A DNA stretch of 64,000 nucleotides from the NCBI GenBank assembly GCA_945883725.1, contig CAMCXZ010000001.1:44177-108176 (forward strand). The letters run 5' to 3'. Below, piece by piece: positions 9,831-18,477 of this stretch. The position numbers were made by a program, and so were the translations under genes. Within the stretch, counting starts at the first letter, position 1, and the number at the start of each line of letters is the position of its first letter. Below the pieces are notes generated by a model, which worked only from the letters and a program-made list of their open reading frames with translations, was not told the origin of the DNA and did not search any database. Origin of the DNA: Bifidobacterium breve (GTDB lineage Bacteria; Actinomycetota; Actinomycetes; Nanopelagicales; Nanopelagicaceae).

Positions 9831-11300
9831 ATGAGCCGGATTGAAAATCTACTTAATCGGCGCAGCACGCTAACCGCTTCGCAAATTTATCGATTACAAG
9901 AACTTATAGCTGACTGGCAATTGCTGACAGATCTTTCTTTTGCAGACCTAGTGCTCTGGGTGCCACTTCGTATGGACGCAACTTCTTGGCCAACTGGATA
10001 TGTGGCGATCGCACATATTCGTCCAACGACTTCGGCAACCGTTTTCGCTAATGATTTAATTGGCTCTGAAGTAAACTGGGGAGAACGACCACGTTTAGAT
10101 GAGGCACTTTCCAGCGCCGATATTGTGCGAGATTCAGAACCAGAATTATTTGGTGATTTGCTCATTAAAGAAGAGACAATCCCGGTAATTTATGAAGGCC
10201 AAGTGATCGCGGTTATTTCACGCCACCGAAATGCTGAGCTAATGCGCTCACCAAGTCGACTAGAACTAAATTATCGCGAGATCGCAAACAATCTATATCG
10301 AATGGTTGTCGAAGGCACCTATCCATATCAAGACGCATCCTCAATATTTGATCCATCTGCCCGCGTGGGTGATGGCCTGATCCGGCTTGATTTAAATGGC
10401 GTAATCACTTATGCCAGCCCTAATGCGAGATCTGCCTTTAACCGAATGGGTTGGGGCAATGACTTAGAAGGCTATAATTTAGGCGAAGTTGCCTCGCAGG
10501 TATCTACGCAGCGAAATGAATCACATCACGAAGGAATTAGTAGCTCGCTAAGTGGAAAATCTCTGCGCCGTGCTGAAATTGAGAACGAAGGCGCAACAAT
10601 TGATTTAATGGTGATGCCGCTATTGCAGGGCGATGATCGTATCGGGGCCATTGTTTTATTGCACAACGTTACTGAGTTGCGACGCCGTGAACGTGAGCTA
10701 GTAACTAAAGATGCCACGATTCGCGAAGTACACCACCGAGTAAAGAATAATTTACAAACCGTTTCAGCACTATTGCGGTTACAAGCACGGCGAATTGCTG
10801 AGCCTCAAGCAAGTGCCGCCCTTGAAGAAGCAGTTCGCCGAATAGCATCGATCGCACTAGTTCACGAGACGCTTTCAAATAGTGCCGATGCCAAAGTAGC
10901 TTTCGATCAAGTCTTAGATAATTTAGTTATCCACGCAGCAGATTTGAGCCCTCGAATGAGTGAAATCAATATTAGGCGTACTGGTTCACTTGCTGAAATT
11001 GATCCTCGTATCGCTACACCGCTTGCTCTAATCGTCACTGAGCTGATTCATAACGCACTTGAACATGGGTTAGCTGAACAGGGTAGCAACCTAGTTATTC
11101 ATTGCGAACGTTTTGAAAGTAAGGCCAAAGTTACCGTTAGCGATGATGGCGCTGGGCTACCAAGTGATTTTGATTTAGTTAACTCATCTAACCTAGGTTT
11201 ACAAATAGTTAGAACTTTGACCGAGAATGAATTGCGCGGTCAGATTAAATTAACTTCGGGGGAGTCTGGCACCCAAGCGACCTTGGAGTTCCCGCTTTAG
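9831..11300 (+). CDS. pdtaS: PdtaS-type sensor histidine kinase (HisKA_2 family)
   Basis: Cytosolic kinase of the type that phosphorylates the antiterminator regulator PdtaR in mycobacteria. The 489-residue protein (about 500 in M. tuberculosis) has an N-terminal GAF-like region, a PAS domain (about 180-280), the HisKA_2 box EVHHRVKNNLQ with H301/H302, and an HATPase domain with TELIHNALEHG and DDGAGLP. ATG abuts the upstream stop codon. Its 3' end overlaps convergent whiB1 by four bases, the same neighbour as in mycobacteria. No pdtaR is present in the window. Confidence 0.88.
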   Translation: MSRIENLLNRRSTLTASQIYRLQELIADWQLLTDLSFADLVLWVPLRMDATSWPTGYVAIAHIRPTTSATVFANDLIGSEVNWGERPRLDEALSSADIVRDSEPELFGDLLIKEETIPVIYEGQVIAVISRHRNAELMRSPSRLELNYREIANNLYRMVVEGTYPYQDASSIFDPSARVGDGLIRLDLNGVITYASPNARSAFNRMGWGNDLEGYNLGEVASQVSTQRNESHHEGISSSLSGKSLRRAEIENEGATIDLMVMPLLQGDDRIGAIVLLHNVTELRRRERELVTKDATIREVHHRVKNNLQTVSALLRLQARRIAEPQASAALEEAVRRIASIALVHETLSNSADAKVAFDQVLDNLVIHAADLSPRMSEINIRRTGSLAEIDPRIATPLALIVTELIHNALEHGLAEQGSNLVIHCERFESKAKVTVSDDGAGLPSDFDLVNSSNLGLQIVRTLTENELRGQIKLTSGESGTQATLEFPL

Positions 11301-11566
11301 AACTGGTTTTGCTGTTCTTGTAGACGGGCACGATTACGTGCCGCACGACGCTTAAGGGCGCGACGTTCATCTTCTGATAAACCGCCCCAAACTCCGGCAT
11401 CTTGTCCGCTTTCAAGGGCCCAAGCTAGGCAGGCATCTTTAACAATGCAGCGGTTACATACCTTTTTTGCTTCTTCAATCTGAGTAATGGCAGGGCCAGT
11501 GTTTCCGACTGGGAAGAACAGCTCTGGATCTTCATCGCGGCAAGCGGATTGATGACGCCAATCCAT
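11297..11566 (-). CDS. whiB1: WhiB1-type Fe-S transcriptional regulator
   Basis: Small redox/NO-responsive [4Fe-4S] regulator that works with the primary sigma factor in actinobacteria. The 89-residue protein has cluster cysteines C9, C37, C40 and C46, the turn motif GVWGG, and a basic C-terminal tail (RRALKRRAARNR) for DNA contact. Cysteine positions and size match WhiB1. The start is preceded by an AGGTGG ribosome site. The gene is convergent with pdtaS, overlapping by four bases. Confidence 0.94.
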   Translation of the reverse strand: MDWRHQSACRDEDPELFFPVGNTGPAITQIEEAKKVCNRCIVKDACLAWALESGQDAGVWGGLSEDERRALKRRAARNRARLQEQQNQF

Positions 11567-11767
11567 AAGAACACCACCTATCCCTGAAATCTCGCGTACA
11601 GAAGCCAGTTCCGTACCAATTAAGTAATTTGATCTAGCTACGATCTTGATGTCGTAAGGTGCTTATTCTCCCGTGCCCGCACCCGTATTACAAGGACATA
11701 ACGCAGGGGATTTCCTGATTACTGGTGATTTATCTCGCTCAGATTTAATTCTTCATCAATTAGACAG
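11567..11767. other. whiB1 leader and gap before tRNA-Arg
   Basis: No gene is seen. The stretch should hold the whiB1 promoter reading leftward. An inverted repeat TACGA-N8-TCGTA lies at 11639-11656 and could be an operator; it does not fit a CRP-type site. Confidence 0.4.
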
Positions 11768-11839
11768 TGCCCCCGACAGGATTCGAACCTGTGCACCCGC
11801 CTCCGGAGGGCGGTGCTCTATCCCCTGAGCTACGGGGGC
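11768..11839 (-). tRNA. tRNA-Arg (anticodon CCG)
   Basis: Cloverleaf on the minus strand: acceptor GCCCCCG pairs with CGGGGGC, anticodon stem CCGCC/GGCGG encloses loop CTCCGGA, T-arm ACAGG-TTCGAAT-CCTGT. The 3' CCA is not encoded. Confidence 0.95.
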
Positions 11840-11945
11840 GCAATGGCAAGGTTATCAGTAGCGCAGGCGATAATTTTTGTTGGGAAATACTCATTTCAAA
11901 TGAACTCGTATGACAATTTCGAGAGCTTACTGCCAGAATATTGCT

Positions 11946-12470
11946 ATGAATCAGAGCGCATACTTCGCAACTGGCTGTTTTTGGGGCGCAGAACGTCGTT
12001 TCTGGCAGTTAACCGGAGTTATCGAAACCAGCGTTGGCTACATGGGTGGCACTCGTCCAAATCCAAGTTACGAACAAGTCTGTACTGGAGTAACTGGCCA
12101 TGCCGAAATGGTGCATGTTCGCTTTGATGATGAGCAGATTTCGTATCAAAGATTACTTGAAGAGTTCTGGACTATGCATGATCCGACTTCGCTTAATCAA
12201 CAAGGTGGCGATATCGGTACTCAATATCGCAGTTCTATCTATGCCACTACTCAAGAACAATTAACTCAGGCCATCAAGTCTCGCGATCTCTACCAAGCGG
12301 AGTTAACTAGAGCTGGTCTCGACCCGATTGTCTCTGAAATTCAAATTGCCGATGGCGTTATATATTTTATCGCCGAGGAATATCACCAGAAGTATCTACA
12401 GAAGAATCCAAATGGTTATGACTGCCATTCTAGTACTGGCATTGCATTTCCAGTTGGGGTAGTTCTCTAA
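11946..12470 (+). CDS. msrA: Peptide methionine-S-sulfoxide reductase MsrA
   Basis: Repairs the S epimer of oxidized methionine in proteins. The catalytic motif GCFWGAE is about 10 residues from the chosen start (MNQSAYFATGCFWG), which is the usual spacing; upstream ATG 11910 would add an atypical extension. The 174-residue product includes the conserved GHAE region and a C-terminal segment with a possible recycling cysteine (GYDCHSSTG). A TGC-CAGAAT extended -10-like element ends seven bases before the ATG. msrB follows with a TAATG overlap. Confidence 0.93.
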   Translation: MNQSAYFATGCFWGAERRFWQLTGVIETSVGYMGGTRPNPSYEQVCTGVTGHAEMVHVRFDDEQISYQRLLEEFWTMHDPTSLNQQGGDIGTQYRSSIYATTQEQLTQAIKSRDLYQAELTRAGLDPIVSEIQIADGVIYFIAEEYHQKYLQKNPNGYDCHSSTGIAFPVGVVL

Positions 12471-12883
12471 TGAGTGAAAATAATTATCCAGTAAAAATCA
12501 ATGAAGCAGAGTTAAAGGCACAGCTCGATCCACTTTCATACGAAGTTCTGCGTAATGCCGCAACTGAGCGACCATTTACTGGTGAATACACCGACACTGA
12601 CAAAGTTGGCATATATAAATGTAAAGCATGTGCCGCCGAATTATTTCGCAGCGAAACTAAATTTCATTCTGGCTGCGGTTGGCCATCTTTTTACGCACCT
12701 TCTGCCGATGACGCGGTTGAACTTATTGAAGATCGCTCATTAGCACCTAGAGTTCGCACTGAAGTGCGCTGTGCTGCCTGCGGCTCACACCTGGGTCATG
12801 TTTTTGAAGGAGAAGGCTACGACGTACCAACAGATCAGCGCTGGTGCATTAACTCGGTATCCCTAATTCTGGAAGATATTTAA
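12470..12883 (+). CDS. msrB: Peptide methionine-R-sulfoxide reductase MsrB
   Basis: Reduces the R epimer of methionine sulfoxide, complementing MsrA. The 137-residue protein has two zinc CxxC pairs (CKAC and CAAC), the GCGWPSF motif, SHLGHVF, and the catalytic cysteine in RWCINS near the C-terminus. Its ATG overlaps the msrA stop codon, so the two reductases are translationally coupled. The 3' end stops one base before the convergent glycosylase gene. Confidence 0.95.
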   Translation: MSENNYPVKINEAELKAQLDPLSYEVLRNAATERPFTGEYTDTDKVGIYKCKACAAELFRSETKFHSGCGWPSFYAPSADDAVELIEDRSLAPRVRTEVRCAACGSHLGHVFEGEGYDVPTDQRWCINSVSLILEDI

Positions 12884-12884
12884 C

Positions 12885-13535
12885 TTACTTCTGCTTTTCC
12901 TGCCTTTTGTTATCTAAGTGACGCCAGCAATACCAAGCAACAACGCTGCGATACGGGCGAAATTTCTCACCTTTTGCATCTAGCGCTTTAGGTTCAATCT
13001 GATCAGCCAGCTTATGAATACTTTCCCAGCCCCGGCGAACTCCTAAGTCACCAGTTGGCCAGATATCTAGGCGGTGTAACTGAAACATCATGAACATATC
13101 AACTGTCCATGGACCGATTCCCCAGAGTGAAGTTAACCCAGTAAACACTTCCTCATCACTTAGTTCATGCAGATTTTCAATCGGAACACTACCTGTTAAC
13201 GATGCTTGAGCTAACCCCTGAATAGTCTTGGCTTTAGCACCAGATACACCAATTTCGCGCAGAGCTACATCACTTAACTTAGCAATGCGCACCGGAGTTA
13301 TCTGACCTTTGGCTAATTCACTTAATCTGCCATGAATTGTGTCTGCGGCTTTTACAGCTAACTGCTGCGAAATCACTGACGATACAAGCGATTGAAAATT
13401 TGTCTCTTGAGAAACCGAACTGCCAATTGAGCAGAGTGGGCTTTCGCTGATGACTTTGGCAAAGCGTTTATCGATGGCGGAGATTTCGGCGGTAATCCGC
13501 TGCATTTTCGCACGCGCGATAGGAGCTTTCGACAT
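12885..13535 (-). CDS. DNA-3-methyladenine glycosylase II (AlkA-type, HhH-GPD)
   Basis: Base-excision enzyme that removes alkylated purines. The 216-residue protein has the helix-hairpin-helix segment LWGIGPWTVDMFMMF and the catalytic aspartate in WPTGDLGVRRG, typical of AlkA/Mag enzymes; there is no C-terminal Fe-S cysteine cluster, which separates it from Nth/MutY. The catalytic domain only is present, without the AlkA N-terminal domain, as in yeast Mag-like proteins. Promoter evidence is weak. Confidence 0.88.
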   Translation of the reverse strand: MSKAPIARAKMQRITAEISAIDKRFAKVISESPLCSIGSSVSQETNFQSLVSSVISQQLAVKAADTIHGRLSELAKGQITPVRIAKLSDVALREIGVSGAKAKTIQGLAQASLTGSVPIENLHELSDEEVFTGLTSLWGIGPWTVDMFMMFQLHRLDIWPTGDLGVRRGWESIHKLADQIEPKALDAKGEKFRPYRSVVAWYCWRHLDNKRQEKQK

Positions 13536-13551
13536 CTACCTAATTCATTTA

Positions 13552-14151
13552 CTAGAGCGAGAAGGAAGGATATTCGTCAGTCACCAAGATAAATGCATAT
13601 CCGTATACTCGATTGTAGAAAGCTAAAATTCCGACCATTGCATCAGCACACCACACCGGATACTTGCCGCTGAACAAGATTGAGAACCAAGCAAAGAGAG
13701 TTAAGAAAAGTCCGTATATCAAATAGATGATTCCCATTACATAAAGCGGTAAGGCTAAAATCCATTTGAATAGCGGCTTTACTCGGCTAAGCTCTGAACC
13801 GTTGCCGACCTCAGGCAAAGTAATTTTAACAATGTCGTTCTCTTCAATTGATGGATAATCATCGGTAAGTAAAAGAACATATGCGTTAACGCGAGTTTCA
13901 AGTGAAATCAAGGCGTGATTAAATGACAACGCATAACTTGGATAAATACCGCGAAACACCAGGGCCAAGAAGGTGGGCAGAATAATCAGACCGCCCAAGC
14001 TATAACTCCAGTTGTCACTGACTATCGATTCGATTGCAAAGGCGCTGTAATAGATGGCAACTGGAGCCACGATTATTAATCGAAAGAGAGCCGTTAGACG
14101 GTTGCGATCTTCTAGTTCAACTTGGATTAAGGTCTGAATTTGATTGCTCAT
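13552..14151 (-). CDS. DUF4389-domain membrane protein
   Basis: A 199-residue membrane protein with helices near 25-45, 52-70, 125-150 and 150-165. The DUF4389 signature is visible in RNRLTALFRLI and in the segment ending LFAWFSILFSGKYP. Function is unknown. An apparently leaderless promoter (TACTTT, complement of 14158-14163) precedes the ATG. It lies alone between the glycosylase and the divergent LacI-family gene. Confidence 0.82.
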   Translation of the reverse strand: MSNQIQTLIQVELEDRNRLTALFRLIIVAPVAIYYSAFAIESIVSDNWSYSLGGLIILPTFLALVFRGIYPSYALSFNHALISLETRVNAYVLLLTDDYPSIEENDIVKITLPEVGNGSELSRVKPLFKWILALPLYVMGIIYLIYGLFLTLFAWFSILFSGKYPVWCADAMVGILAFYNRVYGYAFILVTDEYPSFSL

Positions 14152-14157
14152 AACTCT

Positions 14158-14163
14158 AAAGTA
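14158..14163 (-). promoter_or_regulatory. -10 box TACTTT, leaderless start of DUF4389 gene
   Basis: Read on the minus strand, TACTTT ends seven bases before the start codon at 14151. Confidence 0.5.
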
Positions 14164-14212
14164 GCCCTATTCCCAAGAAATCTATTGCTTTTTTGGGACT
14201 TACGGCCTAGTT

Positions 14213-14249
14213 TTTACAGTTGTTGCAGGAATTTATAGTTTATTGCAGA
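14213..14249 (+). promoter_or_regulatory. LacI-family gene promoter with TTGCAG repeats
   Basis: TTTACA (14213-14218) and TATAGT (14235-14240) are separated by 16 bases, a canonical promoter giving a start near 14247. Two direct TTGCAG copies (14224-14229 and 14244-14249), 20 bp apart, bracket the -10 box and could be an autoregulatory operator. Confidence 0.5.
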
Positions 14250-14263
14250 AAGATCGAGGGAAT

Positions 14264-15268
14264 ATGGCTGGCATTAAGGAAGTTGCAGCAGAAGCAGGAG
14301 TTTCAACTGCAACAGTCTCGCGCGCACTTCGTGGCCTAGAACATGTAAATCCACAAACTCGAGCAAAAATTGAAGCCGCAGCTGCCAAATTGAATTATTC
14401 ATTTGCTGGTGAAAGCGATCGGATTCGACCTGGTCGCACCAACAGTGTCGGCGTAGTCGCGCCATATATTTCTCGTTGGTATTTCGCCCAAGTAATTAAC
14501 GGTGCTGAACAAGCGCTACGTGAAGCTGGCCTAGATCTTTTGCTTTATAACTTTAGCCAGATGAAAGGCCGCGAGCGCTTATTCCAGCATCAATTGCTCA
14601 AAGGTCGCGTTGATGCGTTAATCGTTATTAGCTTGCCGCCAACTGAAGAAGAGTTTGCCTCAATGCTTAGTTTGGGAATTCCGATCGCACTCGTTGGAAT
14701 GGCACATAAAGATTGTGCCAGTATCAAAATTGACGATGTTGCTGGAGCTCGCACAGCGACCCAACACTTAGTAAATCAAGGTCATAAGCAAATCGGCTTA
14801 ATGTCTGGTCGCCCCGATGATCCATTTAATTTCTCGGTGCCACAAGATCGACGTCGCGGCTTCATGCAAGTGCTAGCCGAAAGTGGTTTGGAATGGATTC
14901 CTTCGCGCGAAGTTCACGGTGACTTCACTATGAATACCGCTTCACGCGCCATGGATGATTTACTAGCCAGGCCAAATCGACCAACAGCAATTTTCTGCGA
15001 ATCCGATGAAATGGCATTCGGTGCGATGCAAGCAGCCAGACGTCACGGCTTGAGTGTTCCGGATGACATATCGATTATTGGTTTTGATGGTCATGAGATG
15101 GCGGAATATTCTGATCTAACTACTATGGAACAACCAGTGCAGTTAATGGGCGAGATGGCTGCTTGGTCAATCATGGAGCGCCTACGTAAGCCAAATGCTG
15201 AAGTGCCATCATTGGTTCTACCAACTACCCTGGTAGTACGTAATTCCACGAAACGACTTGAGGCATAA
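14264..15268 (+). CDS. LacI-family transcriptional regulator
   Basis: DNA-binding repressor/activator with a periplasmic-binding-protein-like effector domain. The 334-residue product starts MAGIKEVAAEAGVSTATVSRAL, the standard LacI headpiece; a longer frame from 14243 lacks a good start codon. The hinge helix falls near 45-60, and the C-terminal region has IFCESDEMAFGAM and SIIGFDGHEMAEYSDLTTMEQP. A GAGGG ribosome site lies just upstream. It is followed two bases later by an FAD oxidoreductase gene that may be its target. The effector is unknown. Confidence 0.93.
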   Translation: MAGIKEVAAEAGVSTATVSRALRGLEHVNPQTRAKIEAAAAKLNYSFAGESDRIRPGRTNSVGVVAPYISRWYFAQVINGAEQALREAGLDLLLYNFSQMKGRERLFQHQLLKGRVDALIVISLPPTEEEFASMLSLGIPIALVGMAHKDCASIKIDDVAGARTATQHLVNQGHKQIGLMSGRPDDPFNFSVPQDRRRGFMQVLAESGLEWIPSREVHGDFTMNTASRAMDDLLARPNRPTAIFCESDEMAFGAMQAARRHGLSVPDDISIIGFDGHEMAEYSDLTTMEQPVQLMGEMAAWSIMERLRKPNAEVPSLVLPTTLVVRNSTKRLEA

Positions 15269-15270
15269 GC

Positions 15271-16797
15271 ATGACCACGGTTACTAAAGATGTTGTGATC
15301 ATTGGCGGTGGCCACAACGGTTTAGTAGCTGCTACTTACTTAGCCAAAGCTGGTAAATCAGTTCTTATTCTTGAGGCAAATGATGAAATCGGTGGCGCAA
15401 CAGCCAGCGTCAGAGCTTTTCCAGAATTTGATGCGCACTTGTCGCGTTATTCCTACTTAGTGGCGTTATTGCCTGATCAAATCGTTAGCGACTTAGGACT
15501 CAACTTTGTAACCGTGCCTCGCACGGTTTCGTCATATACCCCTGATTTAAATGGAGCTGGGCTCTATATCTCGCGCCAATGGGATCAAGCCACTGCAGAT
15601 TCATTTTCATCGATTCCAGATGGCGCAGCAGATGCACAAGCTTGGCAACAGTTCTATGGTGAAGTTGCAATGTTCGCTGAACGTATAGCGCCCTACATGC
15701 TGCAACCATTGAAAAGCCGTAGTGAACTCAAGGCGGCAATTGGTTTGCCGGAAATTTGGGAGTATTTGATTGAAGCGCCAATTGGTGAAATTATAAATGA
15801 TCGTTTCAAAAGTGATTTAGTTAAAGGTGTTGTCTTAACCGATGCTCTTATTGGTACGCATGTATCAGCCGATGATTTATTAGCTAATATTTGTTTTCTC
15901 TATCATCTGATCGGAAATGGCACTGGAGAATGGAAAGTGCCTAAAGGTGGCATGGGCGCACTAGTTTCCGAACTTGAACGTGTGGCTCGCGCAGCTGGTG
16001 TTGAGATCCGTACTAACAGCAGTGTCACTTCAATTTCCAGCAAATCAGATTCAGTTACTGCCACAATTGAAAATGGCGATCAATTTGTGGCAAGTCATTT
16101 GCTCTCTAACGCGGCTCCACAAGTACTGGCTAAGTTACGTAATAAAGCGAAACCAGCTAGTCTGTCTGGAGCGCAATTTAAGATTAATATGTTGCTAAAG
16201 AAAATGCCTCGCCTAAAAAGTGGAATTTCACCTGAATTAGCATTTGCCGGAACTTTCCATATCAGCGAGAAATTTTCTCAGCTCGAAACTTCATACCAAG
16301 AGAGCAAGGCGGGTAAGTTGCCTACTTGTTTCCCATCTGAAATGTATTGCCACACTTTGTCTGACCCATCAATTTTAAGCCCAGAGCTACAAGCCGCCGG
16401 TTATCAAACTCTGACTCTCTTTGGATTACATACGCCAGCAGAACTTTTTGATGGCGATAATGAGGCTACCAAGGCCACAGCGCTAGCTGGTTTCATCGCT
16501 GAGTTAGATAAGTATTTAGTGGACCCAGTCTCGCAAATTATTGCTCGCAATAGTGATGGCTCTCCTTGTATTGAAGCCAAGAGCCCACTGGATTTAGAAG
16601 AGGCGATCTCGTTGCCGCGAGGAAATATCTTCCATAGTGATCTCACCTTCCCATTTCGTGAAGATGGCGATAGCCGACGCTGGGGCGTGGAAACTGATGA
16701 TCCACGAATCTTTATTTGCGGCGCAGGTGCGCAACGAGGTGGGGGAGTCAGCGGAATCCCGGGTCATAATGCGGCAATGGCCGTTCTTGGAAAGTAA
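15271..16797 (+). CDS. FAD-dependent oxidoreductase, phytoene-desaturase/PYROXD2-like
   Basis: A 508-residue flavoprotein with the N-terminal dinucleotide fold GGGHNGLVAATYLAKAG and an acidic residue at the end of beta-2 (LEAN), plus the C-terminal FAD motif around ICGAGAQRGGGVSGIPGHNA. The overall pattern is closer to PYROXD2-like proteins than to CrtI carotenoid desaturases. The substrate cannot be read from sequence. ATG is two bases after the LacI regulator stop, so the pair forms a transcription unit. Confidence 0.82.
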   Translation: MTTVTKDVVIIGGGHNGLVAATYLAKAGKSVLILEANDEIGGATASVRAFPEFDAHLSRYSYLVALLPDQIVSDLGLNFVTVPRTVSSYTPDLNGAGLYISRQWDQATADSFSSIPDGAADAQAWQQFYGEVAMFAERIAPYMLQPLKSRSELKAAIGLPEIWEYLIEAPIGEIINDRFKSDLVKGVVLTDALIGTHVSADDLLANICFLYHLIGNGTGEWKVPKGGMGALVSELERVARAAGVEIRTNSSVTSISSKSDSVTATIENGDQFVASHLLSNAAPQVLAKLRNKAKPASLSGAQFKINMLLKKMPRLKSGISPELAFAGTFHISEKFSQLETSYQESKAGKLPTCFPSEMYCHTLSDPSILSPELQAAGYQTLTLFGLHTPAELFDGDNEATKATALAGFIAELDKYLVDPVSQIIARNSDGSPCIEAKSPLDLEEAISLPRGNIFHSDLTFPFREDGDSRRWGVETDDPRIFICGAGAQRGGGVSGIPGHNAAMAVLGK

Positions 16798-16805
16798 AAA
16801 AGTAA

Positions 16806-16811
16806 TAGGCT
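16806..16811 (+). promoter_or_regulatory. -10 box TAGGCT near PLP-enzyme start
   Basis: TAGGCT ends eight bases before the ATG at 16819, fitting a leaderless or nearly leaderless transcript. Confidence 0.4.
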
Positions 16812-16818
16812 TTCAGCT

Positions 16819-17886
16819 ATGAGTTCTGATAAAAAGTTAAAGCCAGAAACACTTGCGATAAGTGCTGGGCGGCCAATTCCTGAGCCAGATGGTGAACTAA
16901 ATACCCCAATCGCGCTGAACTCAACTTTTCACGCCGGTGGCCCGATTGGTTACGGACGTTACGGAAACGAAACTTGGACATCTTTGGAGACTGCAATCAG
17001 CGCACTTGAAGGTGGACAGACTTTAGTTTTCGCATCAGGCCAAGCTGCAGCAAGTGCGATATTTAATTTATTGCCAATAGGCGCTCCCGTAGTTCTTTCT
17101 GATGAAGGCTACCAAGGCATTGCTGCGTTACTAAAGGGTTATCACGAAAGCGGTCGCCTCGAAGTTCGTTTTGTTGAAGCAACAAATACCGCAGCCGTAT
17201 TAGAGGCAGCAAAAGGAGCAGCGCTTATTTGGCTGGAGAATCCAACAAATCCTGCCTTGGAAATCGTTGACCTTAAAACAATTATTGCCGGTGCTAAGAA
17301 GCTAGGCGTTGGGGTTGCAGTTGATAACACTTTGGCCACGCCGTTAACTCAGAAGCCACTTGAATTTGGTGCAGATTTTGTCATGCACTCTGTGACTAAA
17401 TACTTTGCTGGCCACAGCGACATAATTTTGGGTTCAGTTTCCACCAATGATCCAGCTCTTCTTAAGCGACTTGGTGATGTCCGTAAATTAAGTGGCGCGA
17501 TTCCTGGCCCATTTGAAGTTTGGTTAGCGCTGCGCGGAATCCGCACTTTCCCATTGCGATTTAGAGCGGCAGAAGCCAATGCCAAAGAGCTAGCAAAGCG
17601 CTTGGCCGGTCATGCCAAGGTGAGCAAAGTTCGGTATCCGGGCTTCGGCGGAATGATTTCATTTGAATTAACCTGCGATGCCGACGGTACTGATCTAGTT
17701 ACCCAGAGCTCAAGAATCATTACCAACACAACGAGCCTCGGCGGTATTGAATCTATGTGGGAACGTCGCCGTCGTTGGGCAACTGAGAGCCATAAAATCT
17801 CAGAATCCTTAATCCGATTCTCAGTTGGTTGCGAAGATGTCGATGATCTATGGGATGACATCACTGCCTCATTAGGCAAAATTTAA
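16819..17886 (+). CDS. PLP-dependent trans-sulfuration-family enzyme (cystathionine gamma-synthase/lyase-like)
   Basis: Member of the Cys/Met metabolism PLP family. The 355-residue protein has the YGRYGNETW substrate loop, WLENPTNPALEI, the PLP aspartate in VDNTLATP and the Schiff-base lysine in HSVTKYFAGHSD. The C-terminal region SLGGIESMWERR is the family end motif. Family members make or cleave cystathionine or release methanethiol; sequence alone does not separate these. It is shorter than the usual 380-400 residues because of a trimmed middle region. Transcription is probably leaderless. Confidence 0.85.
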   Translation: MSSDKKLKPETLAISAGRPIPEPDGELNTPIALNSTFHAGGPIGYGRYGNETWTSLETAISALEGGQTLVFASGQAAASAIFNLLPIGAPVVLSDEGYQGIAALLKGYHESGRLEVRFVEATNTAAVLEAAKGAALIWLENPTNPALEIVDLKTIIAGAKKLGVGVAVDNTLATPLTQKPLEFGADFVMHSVTKYFAGHSDIILGSVSTNDPALLKRLGDVRKLSGAIPGPFEVWLALRGIRTFPLRFRAAEANAKELAKRLAGHAKVSKVRYPGFGGMISFELTCDADGTDLVTQSSRIITNTTSLGGIESMWERRRRWATESHKISESLIRFSVGCEDVDDLWDDITASLGKI

Positions 17887-17908
17887 GTTATAGGAGTATT
17901 TTTAGGTT

Positions 17909-18058
17909 ATGTTAAAAGCAATCAAGCGATTCGTCGGGGTAGTCGGCGTAGCTCTATTGGCTTTTCGCGCCATTGGCTCATTTTTATCCTGGGTAGATAA
18001 GCAAGATGAGACAGAAGTTGACGCCTGGATCGATGAAGAAGAATCTGAGGACGCTTAA
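17909..18058 (+). CDS. Small membrane protein, 49 residues
   Basis: Short ORF beginning MLKAIKRFVGVVGVALLAF: a basic N-terminus, one membrane-helix-like stretch (about 9-30), then a strongly acidic tail (DEEESEDA). AGGAG at 17892-17896 lies 12 bases upstream of ATG, somewhat far but present. The stop is followed at once by the TTG start of the next membrane protein, and tight spacing suggests co-translation. No family is recognised. Confidence 0.6.
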   Translation: MLKAIKRFVGVVGVALLAFRAIGSFLSWVDKQDETEVDAWIDEEESEDA

Positions 18059-18439
18059 TTGAGCCAGGAATATATTGCTGGCAGTTGCAATATTGGCACA
18101 GGTGAAATTCGCCGCCGCCAAGTTGTCGCGCTCGCTGGCGCAGCGATCTCACTGACATCTATAGTTGGTCTAATCAGTACTGACGCCGCAAAAAGTGCTC
18201 GCTTTTCACTTTTCATTCCATTAATGGTTTTTGCGATCGGATTTATTCAATCACGTAAGAAGTTTTGCTTGGCATACGGATTTATGGGAACTTTCAATTT
18301 TGGCAAGCTCGGTCAGATCTCACGAGTCTCAGATCCAATTGCCAAGAAGGCAGATCGCAAAACTGCGCTCACAATTTTGGCACAGTCAACTGCACTGGCG
18401 CTAGGGCTAACGCTCGCCACACTTGTGTTACCGCTCTAG
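18059..18439 (+). CDS. Conserved small membrane protein of unknown function
   Basis: A 126-residue protein starting at TTG directly after the preceding stop codon. It has the N-terminal motif YIAGSCNIGTGEIRRR, three probable membrane helices (about 22-42, 48-62, 103-124) and the cytosolic motif FCLAYGFMGTFNFG. I recognise the NIG-EIRRR / GxxxFNFG layout from unnamed actinobacterial membrane proteins but know no function. The non-ATG start is inferred from the homologous-looking N-terminus and the gene junction. Confidence 0.65.
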   Translation: MSQEYIAGSCNIGTGEIRRRQVVALAGAAISLTSIVGLISTDAAKSARFSLFIPLMVFAIGFIQSRKKFCLAYGFMGTFNFGKLGQISRVSDPIAKKADRKTALTILAQSTALALGLTLATLVLPL

Positions 18440-18477
18440 TACTTCCATTGCGTATCACTTAGTGCCACAGTAGATAC

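Noticed and set aside
11813..12127. Open frame overlapping tRNA-Arg and msrA
   Set aside because: It runs through the tRNA gene and lies out of frame with the clear MsrA coding sequence.
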